This document shows, piece after piece, positions 9,453 through 17,867 of a stretch of DNA of 64,000 bases (position 1 is its first letter; every line of letters starts with the position of its first letter). Made by a program: the position numbers and the translations under genes. The notes under the pieces are model-generated. The model was not told the origin of the DNA and searched no databases. It saw only the letters and a program-made list of their open reading frames with translations. Source of the DNA: Janthinobacterium agaricidamnosum. GTDB lineage: Bacteria > Pseudomonadota > Gammaproteobacteria > Burkholderiales > Burkholderiaceae_D. The stretch covers positions 2,356,001 to 2,420,000 of the forward strand of contig NZ_CP033019.1 in the NCBI RefSeq assembly GCF_003667705.1, written 5' to 3'.

Positions 9453-10139
9453 CTACCAGGGCAGCGCCACGGGCACGCTGTCGCGGTGCTTCGCCTGGTA
9501 GTGGGAACGCAGGAATTGCGCCAGGAAGGTGAATTCGTTGTAGCAATGCATGAGCAGGGCGCGGGCGAATGCATCGGGGAAGAGGGCGGCGATCTCTTGC
9601 GGGCTGTGGCCGGCGTCCGGCAAGTCCTGGCCCATGTAGAAATGGCTGCGCAAGGTCATGCCCCAGGCCGTGTCGCGGCCCATGTGCAGCAGGCGCCCGC
9701 CAAGGACGGCGCCGTCCGCGGTGCGGGGCGGCGCATAGCTCATGCCCACCCTGGCGCATACGGCGGCAGAAATGCGGCCCTCGGCCCGCGCCGCCTCGTA
9801 TTGCCGTCCCTCGAAGAATTCACGGGGATCGCGGAACTGGATGGCCAGCTGTTCGGCCGGCATGCCGCTGAAAAACTCTTCCGCCAGATGGATGGAGCCG
9901 ACGTGCGTCCCGGCGCTGCCTTCAGCCCAGCCGCTGGCCAGGTGGTCGACCGGGTGCCACATCAGGTAGCGCTCCGTGTCGGGCCGCGAGCGGAACCACC
10001 ATTCAAACATCTCGCCAGTGCAATTTGGCAAGTCGGTGCGGCACGCCACGTGCAGCACGCCGCTGGGCAGCCGTTCGAAGCCCGTTTCCAGCGCCAGGGG
10101 AGCGGGGTGCAGCAGGGCGTGGACGTCGTTGAGATCCAT
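9453..10139 (-). CDS. PhlG-like (DAPG hydrolase family) C-C hydrolase
   Basis: 228-residue protein resembling the zinc-dependent 2,4-diacetylphloroglucinol hydrolase PhlG, which cleaves a C-C bond to remove an acetyl group from a phenolic polyketide. Metal-ligand candidates fit the family pattern: His62 and His66 (WHPVDH), Glu87 or Glu88 (IHLAEEF), and the HxxxE pair His198/Glu202 (HCYNEF). I start at the MDLNDV methionine; the open frame upstream belongs to the transporter gene region. It lies four bases after the MFS gene on the same strand. The neighbours (exporter plus repressor) parallel the phlG/phlE/phlH logic of pseudomonads, though the regulator type differs. The true substrate is unknown. 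Confidence 0.75.
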   Translation of the reverse strand: MDLNDVHALLHPAPLALETGFERLPSGVLHVACRTDLPNCTGEMFEWWFRSRPDTERYLMWHPVDHLASGWAEGSAGTHVGSIHLAEEFFSGMPAEQLAIQFRDPREFFEGRQYEAARAEGRISAAVCARVGMSYAPPRTADGAVLGGRLLHMGRDTAWGMTLRSHFYMGQDLPDAGHSPQEIAALFPDAFARALLMHCYNEFTFLAQFLRSHYQAKHRDSVPVALPW

Positions 10140-10143
10140 GGTC

Positions 10144-11325
10144 TTACCTTTCAGTGTGGGTGGTGGAAACAGCGGTGGTGCCGGCCGGGCGGCGGCGCAG
10201 CAGCGGGGCGGCCGCCACGGCCGCGCCCAGCAGGGCCAGTGCGGCCGTGGCCGCAAACATCGCCGCGTGGCTGCCGGGCAGATACGTCATGAAGGAAGAG
10301 AGAAATTGCCCGCCGAAGATGGCCATCGACAGATAGGCGAGGTTGCGGTTGCGGCTGGGCAAGTGGCTGCGCTCGACCGTCATGTGCGTGCACAGGGGCA
10401 CGGACAGGCCGAAGCCCATCCCCAGCGCCACGGCGCCGGCCAGCAGCGTGGACAGCGCGGCGGCCCCCGCGAACAACAGGTGTGCCAGCGCATAACAGGC
10501 GAAGGCGGCGCCCAGGGTGCCGTGTTCATGCAGGCGCCGGACCACCTGGGGCATCAGCCAGGCGGCCGCCACGGCCACCAGCGACACGAAGGAAAGCAAA
10601 TACCCGGCCCGGTCCTCGCTCCAGCCCAGCTGCTGCAGGCGCAGGGGCAGGATGATGATGGCGGCGAAAAACACCGTCATGGAGAGTGCCGCCAGCGCAT
10701 GGACGAAGAGCAGGGCGCGCGACGGGCCGGGCGCTGGCGGCGCGCCATCCATGCCGGCATCCCCGGCAGGGGCAAGTGCCGGCACGCAGCGCCAGGCGCA
10801 TGCCAGCAGCACCCACGAAGCCAGATACAGCAGGAAGGGATAGCGCCAGCCCGCCGTGGCCAGCAGGCCGCCCAGGGCGAGGAACAGCACGCCGCCCAGT
10901 TCGATCGTCATGCCTTGCCTGGCGATCATGCGCAGCCTTGCCTGGCCGCTGAACAGGGCCGAGATCAGCCCCGTGCCCGATGCCATCACCAGCGCCGTCG
11001 GCGCGCCCAGCAGGAAACGGTTGGCGAACACGGCCAGGTGGCCATGCAAAAACATGCCCGAGACGCCCAGCAAGCCGTACAGGAACAGCCCCGCCAGCAG
11101 GCTGCGGTGCAGTCCCAGGCGCTGCATGAGCATGGCGGCGAAGGGGCCGGACAGCACCACGCCCAGCGAGGGCAGCGTGACGAGCCAGCTGGCGGCGTCG
11201 GCCACGCCGAGGCGCGCGGCGATGGACGGCAATCCCGGAACCAGCACGCATCCCACCATGATGGTCAGGCTGGCAACGGAAAGGAGCGTGCACGTTGCTG
11301 TCTTCGATATACTGCGGCTGGACAT
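10144..11325 (-). CDS. MFS transporter
   Basis: Major facilitator superfamily permease of 393 residues with about 12 hydrophobic segments. The start at 11325 (MSSRSISKTATC) places the first helix at about residues 10-30 (LLSVASLTIMVGCVLVPGLP); ATGs further upstream would overlap the palindromic operator. The loop 2-3 motif is degenerate. It is co-oriented with the PhlG-like gene downstream (four-base gap) and divergent from the IclR gene. It probably exports or imports the aromatic compound handled by the hydrolase; the direction of transport is inference. Confidence 0.9.
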   Translation of the reverse strand: MSSRSISKTATCTLLSVASLTIMVGCVLVPGLPSIAARLGVADAASWLVTLPSLGVVLSGPFAAMLMQRLGLHRSLLAGLFLYGLLGVSGMFLHGHLAVFANRFLLGAPTALVMASGTGLISALFSGQARLRMIARQGMTIELGGVLFLALGGLLATAGWRYPFLLYLASWVLLACAWRCVPALAPAGDAGMDGAPPAPGPSRALLFVHALAALSMTVFFAAIIILPLRLQQLGWSEDRAGYLLSFVSLVAVAAAWLMPQVVRRLHEHGTLGAAFACYALAHLLFAGAAALSTLLAGAVALGMGFGLSVPLCTHMTVERSHLPSRNRNLAYLSMAIFGGQFLSSFMTYLPGSHAAMFAATAALALLGAAVAAAPLLRRRPAGTTAVSTTHTER

Positions 11326-11361
11326 GCGCCTCCCCCGGTGCCTGAGTTGAAAACCGTTAAT

Positions 11362-11388
11362 CGGAACACTGTTCCGAATGATGGAACA
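11362..11388. promoter_or_regulatory. Candidate IclR-type operator
   Basis: A perfect 15-bp palindrome CGGAACACTGTTCCG occupies 11362-11376 (7+1+7, the same geometry as the known IclR box). A further inverted half-site GGAACA at 11383-11388 pairs with TGTTCC at 11370-11375. It sits between the divergent MFS and IclR genes, so one bound regulator could control both directions. Confidence 0.7.
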
Positions 11389-11459
11389 ATTATAGGGCCA
11401 TGTACAATGCCGGTCAATGCCGTCACGGCAGCTATCGTCATGCACAATTGGGTAAAGAA

Positions 11460-12218
11460 ATGAGTGAAGAAAACGAAGGCAATAGCGGCAAGCAAGTCAT
11501 TGCGCGCGCGGCGGCGGTGCTGCGCGCGCTGGAAAACCAGACGGGCGGCCTGAGCCTGGCGCAGATCGCCAAGGGCGCGGACTTGCCGCGCACCACGGTG
11601 CACCGCATCGTCGCCGCGCTGGAAGCTCAGCAACTGGTCAGTTCCGGCGCCGGCGGGGTGAAGCTGGGTCCGGCCATCGCGCGTCTGGCGGCGTCGGCGC
11701 ATACGGACGTGGTGGCGGTCCTGCGGCCGTATGCGGAAGCGTTGGGCCGGCGCACGCGCGAAACGGTGGACGTGTGCGTGTACCGCGGCCTGCATGCGGT
11801 GTCGGTGGACCAGTACTGTTCCGACCATGAGCTGCGCGTCGTGTCGGCCGTGGGAACGGCCTACCCGATCCACTGCACCGCGCATGGCAAGGCCTTGCTG
11901 GCACAGATGCCGGAAGACGCGCTGGCCCGGCTGTTCGGCGAGCGCCTGGAAGCGCGCACGGACCAGACCATCACGGCGCTTGCGCAACTGCTGCCGCACC
12001 TGGAACAAGTACGCGCGCAGGGCTACGCCGTCGATATGGAAGAGCACGCGCCGGGCGTGTGCGGCATCGGCGTGGCCCTGAACACGGGAACGAGCGAGCG
12101 CTACGCGCTGTCGCTGGGCGTGCCGGCCCTGCGTTTCCACGCCCAGCGGGAACAGCTGCTGTCGGCGCTATTGCAGTGCAAGGCGGAAGTTGAAGCCGTG
12201 CTCGGCGTCAAGCCGTAA
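11460..12218 (+). CDS. IclR family transcriptional regulator
   Basis: 252-residue regulator with an N-terminal winged helix-turn-helix (about residues 10-70; LAQIAKGADLPRTTVHRIV) and a C-terminal effector domain (from about 80; YPIHCTAHGKALLAQMPED, then GYAVDMEEHAPGVCGIGVA). The effector-domain motifs are typical of IclR proteins that bind small aromatic or organic acids. I start at MSEENEG because the preceding in-frame codons show no family sequence. It is divergent from the MFS/hydrolase pair with a palindromic operator between them, so it likely controls that pair and itself. Confidence 0.93.
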   Translation: MSEENEGNSGKQVIARAAAVLRALENQTGGLSLAQIAKGADLPRTTVHRIVAALEAQQLVSSGAGGVKLGPAIARLAASAHTDVVAVLRPYAEALGRRTRETVDVCVYRGLHAVSVDQYCSDHELRVVSAVGTAYPIHCTAHGKALLAQMPEDALARLFGERLEARTDQTITALAQLLPHLEQVRAQGYAVDMEEHAPGVCGIGVALNTGTSERYALSLGVPALRFHAQREQLLSALLQCKAEVEAVLGVKP

Positions 12219-12246
12219 GCGCCGATCGGGCGCTTGCGCGCCAGGC

Positions 12247-12369
12247 TCAGCCCGCTTGCTGCACGTGGTCGCTCCAGAGGATTTCCCTAAAGTTCAGCTT
12301 GAATTGACCGGACGGCATGTCGTCGGGATGGCTTTCCAGCTCGATTTCGCTGACTGACAGATATCGCCA
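12247..12369 (-). pseudogene. Possible 3' remnant of a tail-associated gene
   Basis: An open frame of about 40 codons with no usable start, ending in TGA at 12247-12249. Its peptide (VSEIELESHPDDMPSGQFKL, then NFREILW) reads like folded-protein sequence, not a random GC-rich frame. It is preceded by in-frame stops at about 12370-12376 and lies 47 bases downstream of the sheath gene on the same strand. It may be the decayed end of a gene that once followed the sheath gene. I do not recognise the family. Confidence 0.3.
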
Positions 12370-12416
12370 TCACCCTCAAGTGAGCGGGGTAAGCCCGGCA
12401 GGCTGCACCCGCTGCC

Positions 12417-13886
12417 TCACGACTTCTGTATTTGCTGCTGGAAGGTGAGCTCGATGAACTCGTCCGGGCGGCTGATGGCGACCAGGACGGTGACCCGCAA
12501 GATGCCTTCCAGGATGTCGTCGGGCGTCATGGTTTCACCCAGGCCGACGTGTACGCTGAAGGCATCGTCCGGTGTGGCGCCCGCCAGGCCGCCGCGCTTC
12601 CAGATGCCGGTCAGGAAGTTAAGGGCCATGCTCTTGATCGTGAGCCAGGTGCTGGCCACGTTCGGCTCGAACACATACGCCTTGATCGCCAGGCGCAGCG
12701 ACTCCTCGAGCATGATCATGGTGCGGCGCACGTTGATGTAGCGCCAGTCGAGGCTGTTGCCGTCGAGGGTGCGCGCGCCCCATACCAGGGTGCCTTCGCC
12801 TTCGAAGCTGCGGATGGCGTTGACCGACTTGCCGCTGCTGCTCACGTTGAGGTCTTCCTGGTCCTCGTGCGTAATGTTGACGGCCGGCGCACTCACTGCC
12901 ACCAGGCCGATGTTGGCCGGCGCCTTCCACACGCCGCGCGCGTTGTCAGTCATGGTGTAGAGGCCGGCCATCGCGGCGCCTGGCGGCAGCAGATTGAGTT
13001 GGCCGTGCATGTCCCGCAGTAGCTGCCGGTACAGGGGACTCACGTCGCGCAGTGCACGATCGATGGCGGCGATGCCGCCGGCCTGACCGTTTTCTGAAGA
13101 CTGCGCGATGGCCATTTGCTCGAACAGGGCCGACACTTGCCGCTGCCCGCCGGCGTCCAGCGGCTGCAGCAGCACGTCTTGCAGCGCACCCCACTGGCTA
13201 CGGCGGATGTGGGTGAAATTGAGTTCCTCCAGCGAAACGACCGTGGCCTGTACCCACGGATAGTAGGCGGCGCCAAAGGCCAGCGAGTCGCTGCCGATAG
13301 CATCCCGGAAAGCGGTCACTGGTCCATCCGTCAACGGCGCCGTGCCATGGTGGATGTCGAGGATGGCGAAGCGGTTCCGCATCTGTTGGCCGCAATGCAT
13401 GAGCATGTGCCGTTGCAGCGCATGGCAGTCGTCCAACGCCAGCAGCATGGCGTCGGGCACGGCCAGCAGCGTCGCGCCCGGCTCCCGCAGCAGCGCATCG
13501 ATGCCGGCGCACAATGCGCCGATGTCCGGCGTGTCATGATAATCGCCGACGGAGACGATATGGCAGGCGCCGCCGCCATTCATGAAGAAGAGCAGTATGC
13601 TGTGATACAGCAGGAACCGGCCGGCGGCCTGGCGCAGCGTGCACGACGCGCCAGCCGTGCGGCCCGCCTCCAGCATGAATTCGGGCACGGGCGCGCCGCC
13701 GAAGCAGGCTTCAAATTCCGCCATCGAGCTGATGCGCGACGGCTGCTTGCGCAGGGAGCGGCCGTCGTGGCTGGCGCTGGCGGTGTAGCCGACAAAGCCC
13801 GGCGCGGCCGTCGCCACTTCGACGACGGCATTGGGAAACGCGTTTTGTTCCACGATATACACGCCGGGAGTCTTGTATTGCGCCAT
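12417..13886 (-). CDS. Contractile tail sheath family protein (orphan)
   Basis: Phage-tail-sheath-like protein of about 489 residues, the outer tube subunit of contractile injection devices. The N-terminus MAQYKTPGVYIVEQNAFPN is the hallmark of sheaths from extracellular contractile injection systems and related tails, and the C-terminal region (LDWRYINVRRTMIMLEESL, FEPNVASTWLTIKS) matches the conserved sheath core that builds the inter-subunit mesh. An ATG six bases earlier (13892) is a possible alternative start. No tube, baseplate, spike, ATPase or lysis gene lies nearby. It is flanked by an IclR gene and arsB, so it is either an orphan, a relic of a lost injection system, or it serves a system encoded elsewhere. 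Confidence 0.88.
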   Translation of the reverse strand: MAQYKTPGVYIVEQNAFPNAVVEVATAAPGFVGYTASASHDGRSLRKQPSRISSMAEFEACFGGAPVPEFMLEAGRTAGASCTLRQAAGRFLLYHSILLFFMNGGGACHIVSVGDYHDTPDIGALCAGIDALLREPGATLLAVPDAMLLALDDCHALQRHMLMHCGQQMRNRFAILDIHHGTAPLTDGPVTAFRDAIGSDSLAFGAAYYPWVQATVVSLEELNFTHIRRSQWGALQDVLLQPLDAGGQRQVSALFEQMAIAQSSENGQAGGIAAIDRALRDVSPLYRQLLRDMHGQLNLLPPGAAMAGLYTMTDNARGVWKAPANIGLVAVSAPAVNITHEDQEDLNVSSSGKSVNAIRSFEGEGTLVWGARTLDGNSLDWRYINVRRTMIMLEESLRLAIKAYVFEPNVASTWLTIKSMALNFLTGIWKRGGLAGATPDDAFSVHVGLGETMTPDDILEGILRVTVLVAISRPDEFIELTFQQQIQKS

Positions 13887-13996
13887 GTGCATGCTTTCCT
13901 GGTTGGTCAGAGGGAGCGGGGCTGCATCGGGTCACGCATCGGGCCACGCATTGGGCCAGTATAGCCAGTGATAGCACGGGCATGGGCATTTCTCGC

Positions 13997-14026
13997 TTTA
14001 CATTTATTTGATAATTCCAGTATTAT
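13997..14026 (+). promoter_or_regulatory. Candidate sigma-70 promoter for arsB
   Basis: TTTACA (13997-14002) and TATTAT (14021-14026) are separated by 18 bases in an AT-rich patch that contrasts with the GC-rich surroundings. It points toward arsB. AAATATTGAATATTT-like dyad sequence just downstream could be an ArsR-type operator, but I cannot confirm this. Confidence 0.45.
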
Positions 14027-14073
14027 TGAAATATTGAATATTTATTCGCGCTTTTTCCTGGACCACTGCCCCC

Positions 14074-15354
14074 ATGCTCACCGCCTTCCTGATCTTTCTC
14101 GCCACCTTAACCCTCGTCATCTGGCAGCCGCGCGGCCTGGGCATCGGCTGGAGCGCCGTCATCGGCGCCGGCGCGGCGCTGCTGGCCGGCGTGATCCACT
14201 GGGGCGACATCCCCGTCGTCTGGCATATCGTGTGGAACGCCACCGGCACGTTTATTGCCGTCATCATCATCAGCCTGCTGCTCGACGCGGCCGGCTTCTT
14301 CGAGTGGGCGGCGCTGCACGTGGCGCGCTGGGGCGGCGGCAGCGGGCGCAAGTTGTTTACCTTGCTGGTCTTGCTGGGCGCGCTGGTGTCCGCCGTGTTC
14401 GCCAACGACGGCGCCGCGCTGATATTGACGCCCATCGTCATCGCCATGCTGCGGGCATTGAAGTTTTCAGCCAAAGCCACCCTGGCCTACGTGATGGCGG
14501 CCGGTTTCATCGCCGACACGGCCAGCCTGCCGCTGGTGGTGTCGAACCTGGTCAATATCGTCTCGGCCGACTATTTCAAGATCGGCTTTGCCGAGTACGC
14601 GTCCGTGATGGTGCCCGTCAACGTCGTCGCCGTGGGCGCCACCCTGGCGGCCTTGCTGATCTTTTTCCGCCAGGATATCCCGCGCGACTATGACGTGGTG
14701 CAGCTGAAACGCCCGCGCGCCGCCATCCGCGACCTCGGTACCTTCCGCGCCGGCTGGCTGGTGCTGGCGCTGCTGCTGGTAGGATTTTTTTCGCAGGAAG
14801 CCCTGGGCGTGCCCATCAGCCTGATCGCCGCCGTCGGAGCCGCGCTGCTGCTGGGCGTGGCGGGCAAGGGGCACGTGATTTCCACGCGCCACGTGCTGCG
14901 CCATGCGCCGTGGCAAATCGTCGTCTTTTCGCTGGGCATGTATCTGGTCGTGTATGGCTTGCGCAATGCGGGCTTGACGGCTTACCTGACGGGAGTGCTG
15001 AACCACTGTGCCCAGTACGGCGTGTGGGGCGCGGCCATGGGCACGGGCGTGCTGACGGCCTTGTTGTCGTCCGTGATGAACAACCTGCCGACGGTGCTGG
15101 TGGGCGCGCTGGCCATCGACCCGACGACGGCGCAGGGCGCCGTGCGCGAGGCGATGATTTACGCCAACGTCATCGGCAGCGACCTGGGCCCGAAGATCAC
15201 GCCCATCGGCAGCCTGGCTACCTTGCTGTGGCTGCATGTGCTCGACAGCAAGAATATCCACATTTCCTGGGGATATTACTTCCGCATCGGCATCGTGCTG
15301 ACCGTGCCCGTGCTGCTGGCGACCCTGGCGGCGCTGGCGCTGCGCCTGTCCTGA
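14074..15354 (+). CDS. arsB: Arsenite efflux transporter ArsB
   Basis: Inner-membrane arsenite/antimonite exporter of 426 residues, about the length of E. coli ArsB. Around 11-12 hydrophobic helices are seen. Family signatures include [18 protein letters not shown] (about residues 109-126), [20 protein letters not shown] and [15 protein letters not shown] in the C-terminal half, with [18 protein letters not shown] near the end. No arsR, arsC, arsA or arsH is adjacent, so this is a solitary arsB with its own AT-rich upstream region. Control may come from an ArsR encoded elsewhere. The Shine-Dalgarno before the ATG is weak. Confidence 0.92.
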   Translation: MLTAFLIFLATLTLVIWQPRGLGIGWSAVIGAGAALLAGVIHWGDIPVVWHIVWNATGTFIAVIIISLLLDAAGFFEWAALHVARWGGGSGRKLFTLLVLLGALVSAVFANDGAALILTPIVIAMLRALKFSAKATLAYVMAAGFIADTASLPLVVSNLVNIVSADYFKIGFAEYASVMVPVNVVAVGATLAALLIFFRQDIPRDYDVVQLKRPRAAIRDLGTFRAGWLVLALLLVGFFSQEALGVPISLIAAVGAALLLGVAGKGHVISTRHVLRHAPWQIVVFSLGMYLVVYGLRNAGLTAYLTGVLNHCAQYGVWGAAMGTGVLTALLSSVMNNLPTVLVGALAIDPTTAQGAVREAMIYANVIGSDLGPKITPIGSLATLLWLHVLDSKNIHISWGYYFRIGIVLTVPVLLATLAALALRLS

Positions 15355-15399
15355 GTTCCGTGTATGGTGGTGGCTGACAGCAACTTTAACGGGAAAGCC

Positions 15400-16029
15400 A
15401 TGAAATTATTGCTTGTGGGCGCCACCGGCCTCGTGGGCCGCGAAGTGCTGCGCCTGGCGCTCAGTGACGCGCGCGTCAGCCAGATCGTCGCCCCCGTGCG
15501 CAAGCCCTTGCCCGCGCATCCCAAACTCGATGCGCCGCTGGTCGATTTCGACCGCTTGCCGCCCGGCGCGCCGTGGTGGCAGATGGATGCCGTCATCTGC
15601 ACCCTGGGCACGACCATGAAGGTGGCCGGTACGCGGCAGGCGTTCCGGCGCGTTGACCACGACTATCCGCTGGCCGTGGCGCGCCTGGCTCTGGCGGCCG
15701 GCACGCGCGCGTACGCGCTCAATTCCGCCGCCGGCGCCAATCCCGGCTCGCGCATCTTCTACAACCGCGTCAAGGGCGAACTGGAACGCGACCTGGAGCA
15801 GCTGGGTTTTGCGTCGCTCACGTATGTGCGGCCCGGGCTGATCGGCGGCGAGCGCGACGTGACGCGCGCGGGCGAGGGTGCCGCCTTGCGCCTGCTGCGC
15901 GTGCTGGGGCCCGTGCTGCCGCGCCGCTGGCGCATCAATCCCGCGCCGCGCATTGCCGGCGCCCTGCTGGAAGCGGCGCTGGCCGCCGCGCCGGGCGTGC
16001 ATGTCGTCGGTTCGGAACAGCTGGCCTGA
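15400..16029 (+). CDS. NAD(P)H-binding oxidoreductase (atypical SDR)
   Basis: 209-residue Rossmann-fold protein. The nucleotide-binding loop is at the very N-terminus (LLLVGATGLVGREVLRLAL). A long Tyr/Lys pairing of classical SDRs is replaced by an atypical-SDR arrangement (FYNRVKGELERDLEQLGF) and a conserved YVRPGLIGGER. This pattern resembles HTATIP2/YbjT-like NAD(P)-binding proteins. I start at MKLLLVG because the P-loop must lie near the N-terminus; the earlier in-frame ATG at 15364 adds unrelated residues. It is co-oriented with arsB and the GNAT gene, but the gaps are 45-47 bases and no common function is evident. Confidence 0.85.
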   Translation: MKLLLVGATGLVGREVLRLALSDARVSQIVAPVRKPLPAHPKLDAPLVDFDRLPPGAPWWQMDAVICTLGTTMKVAGTRQAFRRVDHDYPLAVARLALAAGTRAYALNSAAGANPGSRIFYNRVKGELERDLEQLGFASLTYVRPGLIGGERDVTRAGEGAALRLLRVLGPVLPRRWRINPAPRIAGALLEAALAAAPGVHVVGSEQLA

Positions 16030-16076
16030 GTGCACAGCCCGTATAATCGGCGTTCATGTTCTTTTGAGTACGCAAA

Positions 16077-16553
16077 ATGCAAACAGTACGTCCTTACCGG
16101 GCCGGCGACCGCGACGCCTGCCTGGCCCTTTTCGACGGCAATACGCCGCGCTTTTTCGACCCGTCCGAGCGCGCGGCCTTCGTCGCCTGGCTGGAAGCAT
16201 CAACGCAGCCGTATCTGGTCATCGAACGTGCGGTCGAGGGAACAACGCGCATCGTCGCCTGCGGCGGCCACGCCATCGAGGCGGGCGGCATGGTCGCCAG
16301 CCTGTGCTGGGGCATGGTGGCGCAGGACGTGCACGGCCAGGGACTGGGCCGCGCGCTGACGCAGGCGCGCCTGGACGCGATACGCGCCGTGCCGCAAGTG
16401 GCCAGGGTGAGCATGAACACCAGCCAGCACACGCAGGGCTTTTATGCGCGCTTCGGCTTTGTGCCGGTCAAGGTGACGCCGGATGGCTTCGGACCCGGCA
16501 TCGACCAGTGGGACATGATGTTGCAACTGCCGGCGCGTGGGGCGCACCGATGA
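16077..16553 (+). CDS. GNAT family N-acetyltransferase
   Basis: Acetyl-CoA-dependent acyltransferase of 158 residues. The start MQTVRPYRAGDRDACLALFD is typical of the family. Motif A (acetyl-CoA binding) is near residues 80-105 (MVAQDVHGQGLGRALTQARL), followed by motif B near the C-terminus (TQGFYARFGFVPVKV). Substrate unknown. Its stop lies 24 bases before the glycosyltransferase start, so the two may be co-transcribed. Confidence 0.9.
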   Translation: MQTVRPYRAGDRDACLALFDGNTPRFFDPSERAAFVAWLEASTQPYLVIERAVEGTTRIVACGGHAIEAGGMVASLCWGMVAQDVHGQGLGRALTQARLDAIRAVPQVARVSMNTSQHTQGFYARFGFVPVKVTPDGFGPGIDQWDMMLQLPARGAHR

Positions 16554-16577
16554 GCGCCGCCAGGCACGGAGGCCACC

Positions 16578-17867
16578 ATGGCGGATGACCGCCACCCGAC
16601 GGCGCCGCTCGTCATCGTCGCCAGCAACGGCACCGGCGGCGACATGCAACCTTTTATCGCGCTGGCGCAGGGCTTGCGGCAACGGGGGCGGCGCGTGCTG
16701 CTGCTGGTGCCGGGCTGGCAGGAAGCGGCTGCGCAGGCGTCAAGGCTGCCGTATCGCACCTTCGGCACGCAGGAAGAGGGGGAGGCCATGCTGGGCGACC
16801 CGGGCCTGTGGGATGAGCGCAAGGGCTGGGGCGTGGTGTGGCGCGGCCTCGTGCCGTACCTGGGCGCCGTGCGCGACGTCGTGCAAGGCTTGCCGGACGG
16901 TGAAGAGTGCGTGGTGCTGTGCCATCCCTTCCTCGTGCCGATGGCCGCCCTGGCACGCTCGGTACGCCCGGACCTGCGCATCGTCGCGGCCTATCTGGCG
17001 CCATCGAACCTGTGCAGCAGCCATGATTTCCTGGCGGCCGGCTCGCTGCGCATTCCCGCCTGGGTGCCGCTCGCCTGGCGCCAGGCCCTGTGGCGGCTGA
17101 TCCACCGCGGCATGGTCGACCCAGCGCTGCTGCCCGGCCTGAACGGTGCGCGCGCGCAGCACGGACTGCCGCCCGAAGCGCATTTTTTCGCGCACATGCT
17201 GGCCGCGCCCGATGCCTCGCTGGGGCTGTTTCCCGCCTGGTTCGCCGCCCCGCAGGCGGACTGGCCGCCGCATTTCGTGCAAGCCGGTTTTGCCGGCGCC
17301 GCCCCGCATGGCGCCGCGGCGCTGCCGCCGGAGCTGGAACGCTTTCTGGGCGAGGGCGAGCCGCCCATCGTCTTTACGCCCGGGACCGGGCACCAGCACG
17401 CGCAGCGCTATTTCAGCATTGCCCTGGACGTGTTGCGGCGGCTGGGGCGGCGCGGCTTGTTCCTCACGTCCCATGCGGCGCAGGTGCCGCAGCACTTGCC
17501 CCCCAGTGTCATGTGGCAGGCGTACGCGCCGTTCGCGGCCCTGCTGCCGCGCGTGGCGGCCGTGGTGCACCATGGCGGCATCGGCACCTGCGCGGACGCT
17601 TTTCGCGCGGGCATCCCGCAACTGATCGTGCCGTTCGCCTACGACCAGTTCGACAACGGCTGGCGGATCAAGCGGCTCGGCGTGGGGGATGTCTTGCTGG
17701 CCAGGCGTTTGTCGGCGGGGCGCATGCGGCGCCAGCTGGCGCGTTTGCTGGCCGCGCCCGAGGTTCAATTGGCGTGCGGCGAGGTGGCCCGCCTGATGGG
17801 ACAGGGGCCGCAGCCGGCGCACTTGCTCGATCAGGTCGAAGCGGCGCTGGCCGCCCGGACTGCTTAG
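16578..17867 (+). CDS. Glycosyltransferase (UGT/GT1-GT28 type)
   Basis: 429-residue GT-B fold glycosyltransferase. The N-terminal acceptor domain opens with APLVIVASNGTGGDMQPFIA, equivalent to the Gly-rich start of GT28/GT1 enzymes. The C-terminal nucleotide-sugar domain has TPGTGHQHAQRYF and the donor-binding stretch VVHHGGIGTCADAFRAGIP, followed by PFAYDQFDNGWRIKRLGVG. These resemble rhamnosyl- and macrolide-type glycosyltransferases that act on lipids or small hydrophobic acceptors. The GGAGG ribosome-binding site fixes the start. It overlaps the convergent DUF2145 gene by four bases. Confidence 0.9.
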   Translation: MADDRHPTAPLVIVASNGTGGDMQPFIALAQGLRQRGRRVLLLVPGWQEAAAQASRLPYRTFGTQEEGEAMLGDPGLWDERKGWGVVWRGLVPYLGAVRDVVQGLPDGEECVVLCHPFLVPMAALARSVRPDLRIVAAYLAPSNLCSSHDFLAAGSLRIPAWVPLAWRQALWRLIHRGMVDPALLPGLNGARAQHGLPPEAHFFAHMLAAPDASLGLFPAWFAAPQADWPPHFVQAGFAGAAPHGAAALPPELERFLGEGEPPIVFTPGTGHQHAQRYFSIALDVLRRLGRRGLFLTSHAAQVPQHLPPSVMWQAYAPFAALLPRVAAVVHHGGIGTCADAFRAGIPQLIVPFAYDQFDNGWRIKRLGVGDVLLARRLSAGRMRRQLARLLAAPEVQLACGEVARLMGQGPQPAHLLDQVEAALAARTA

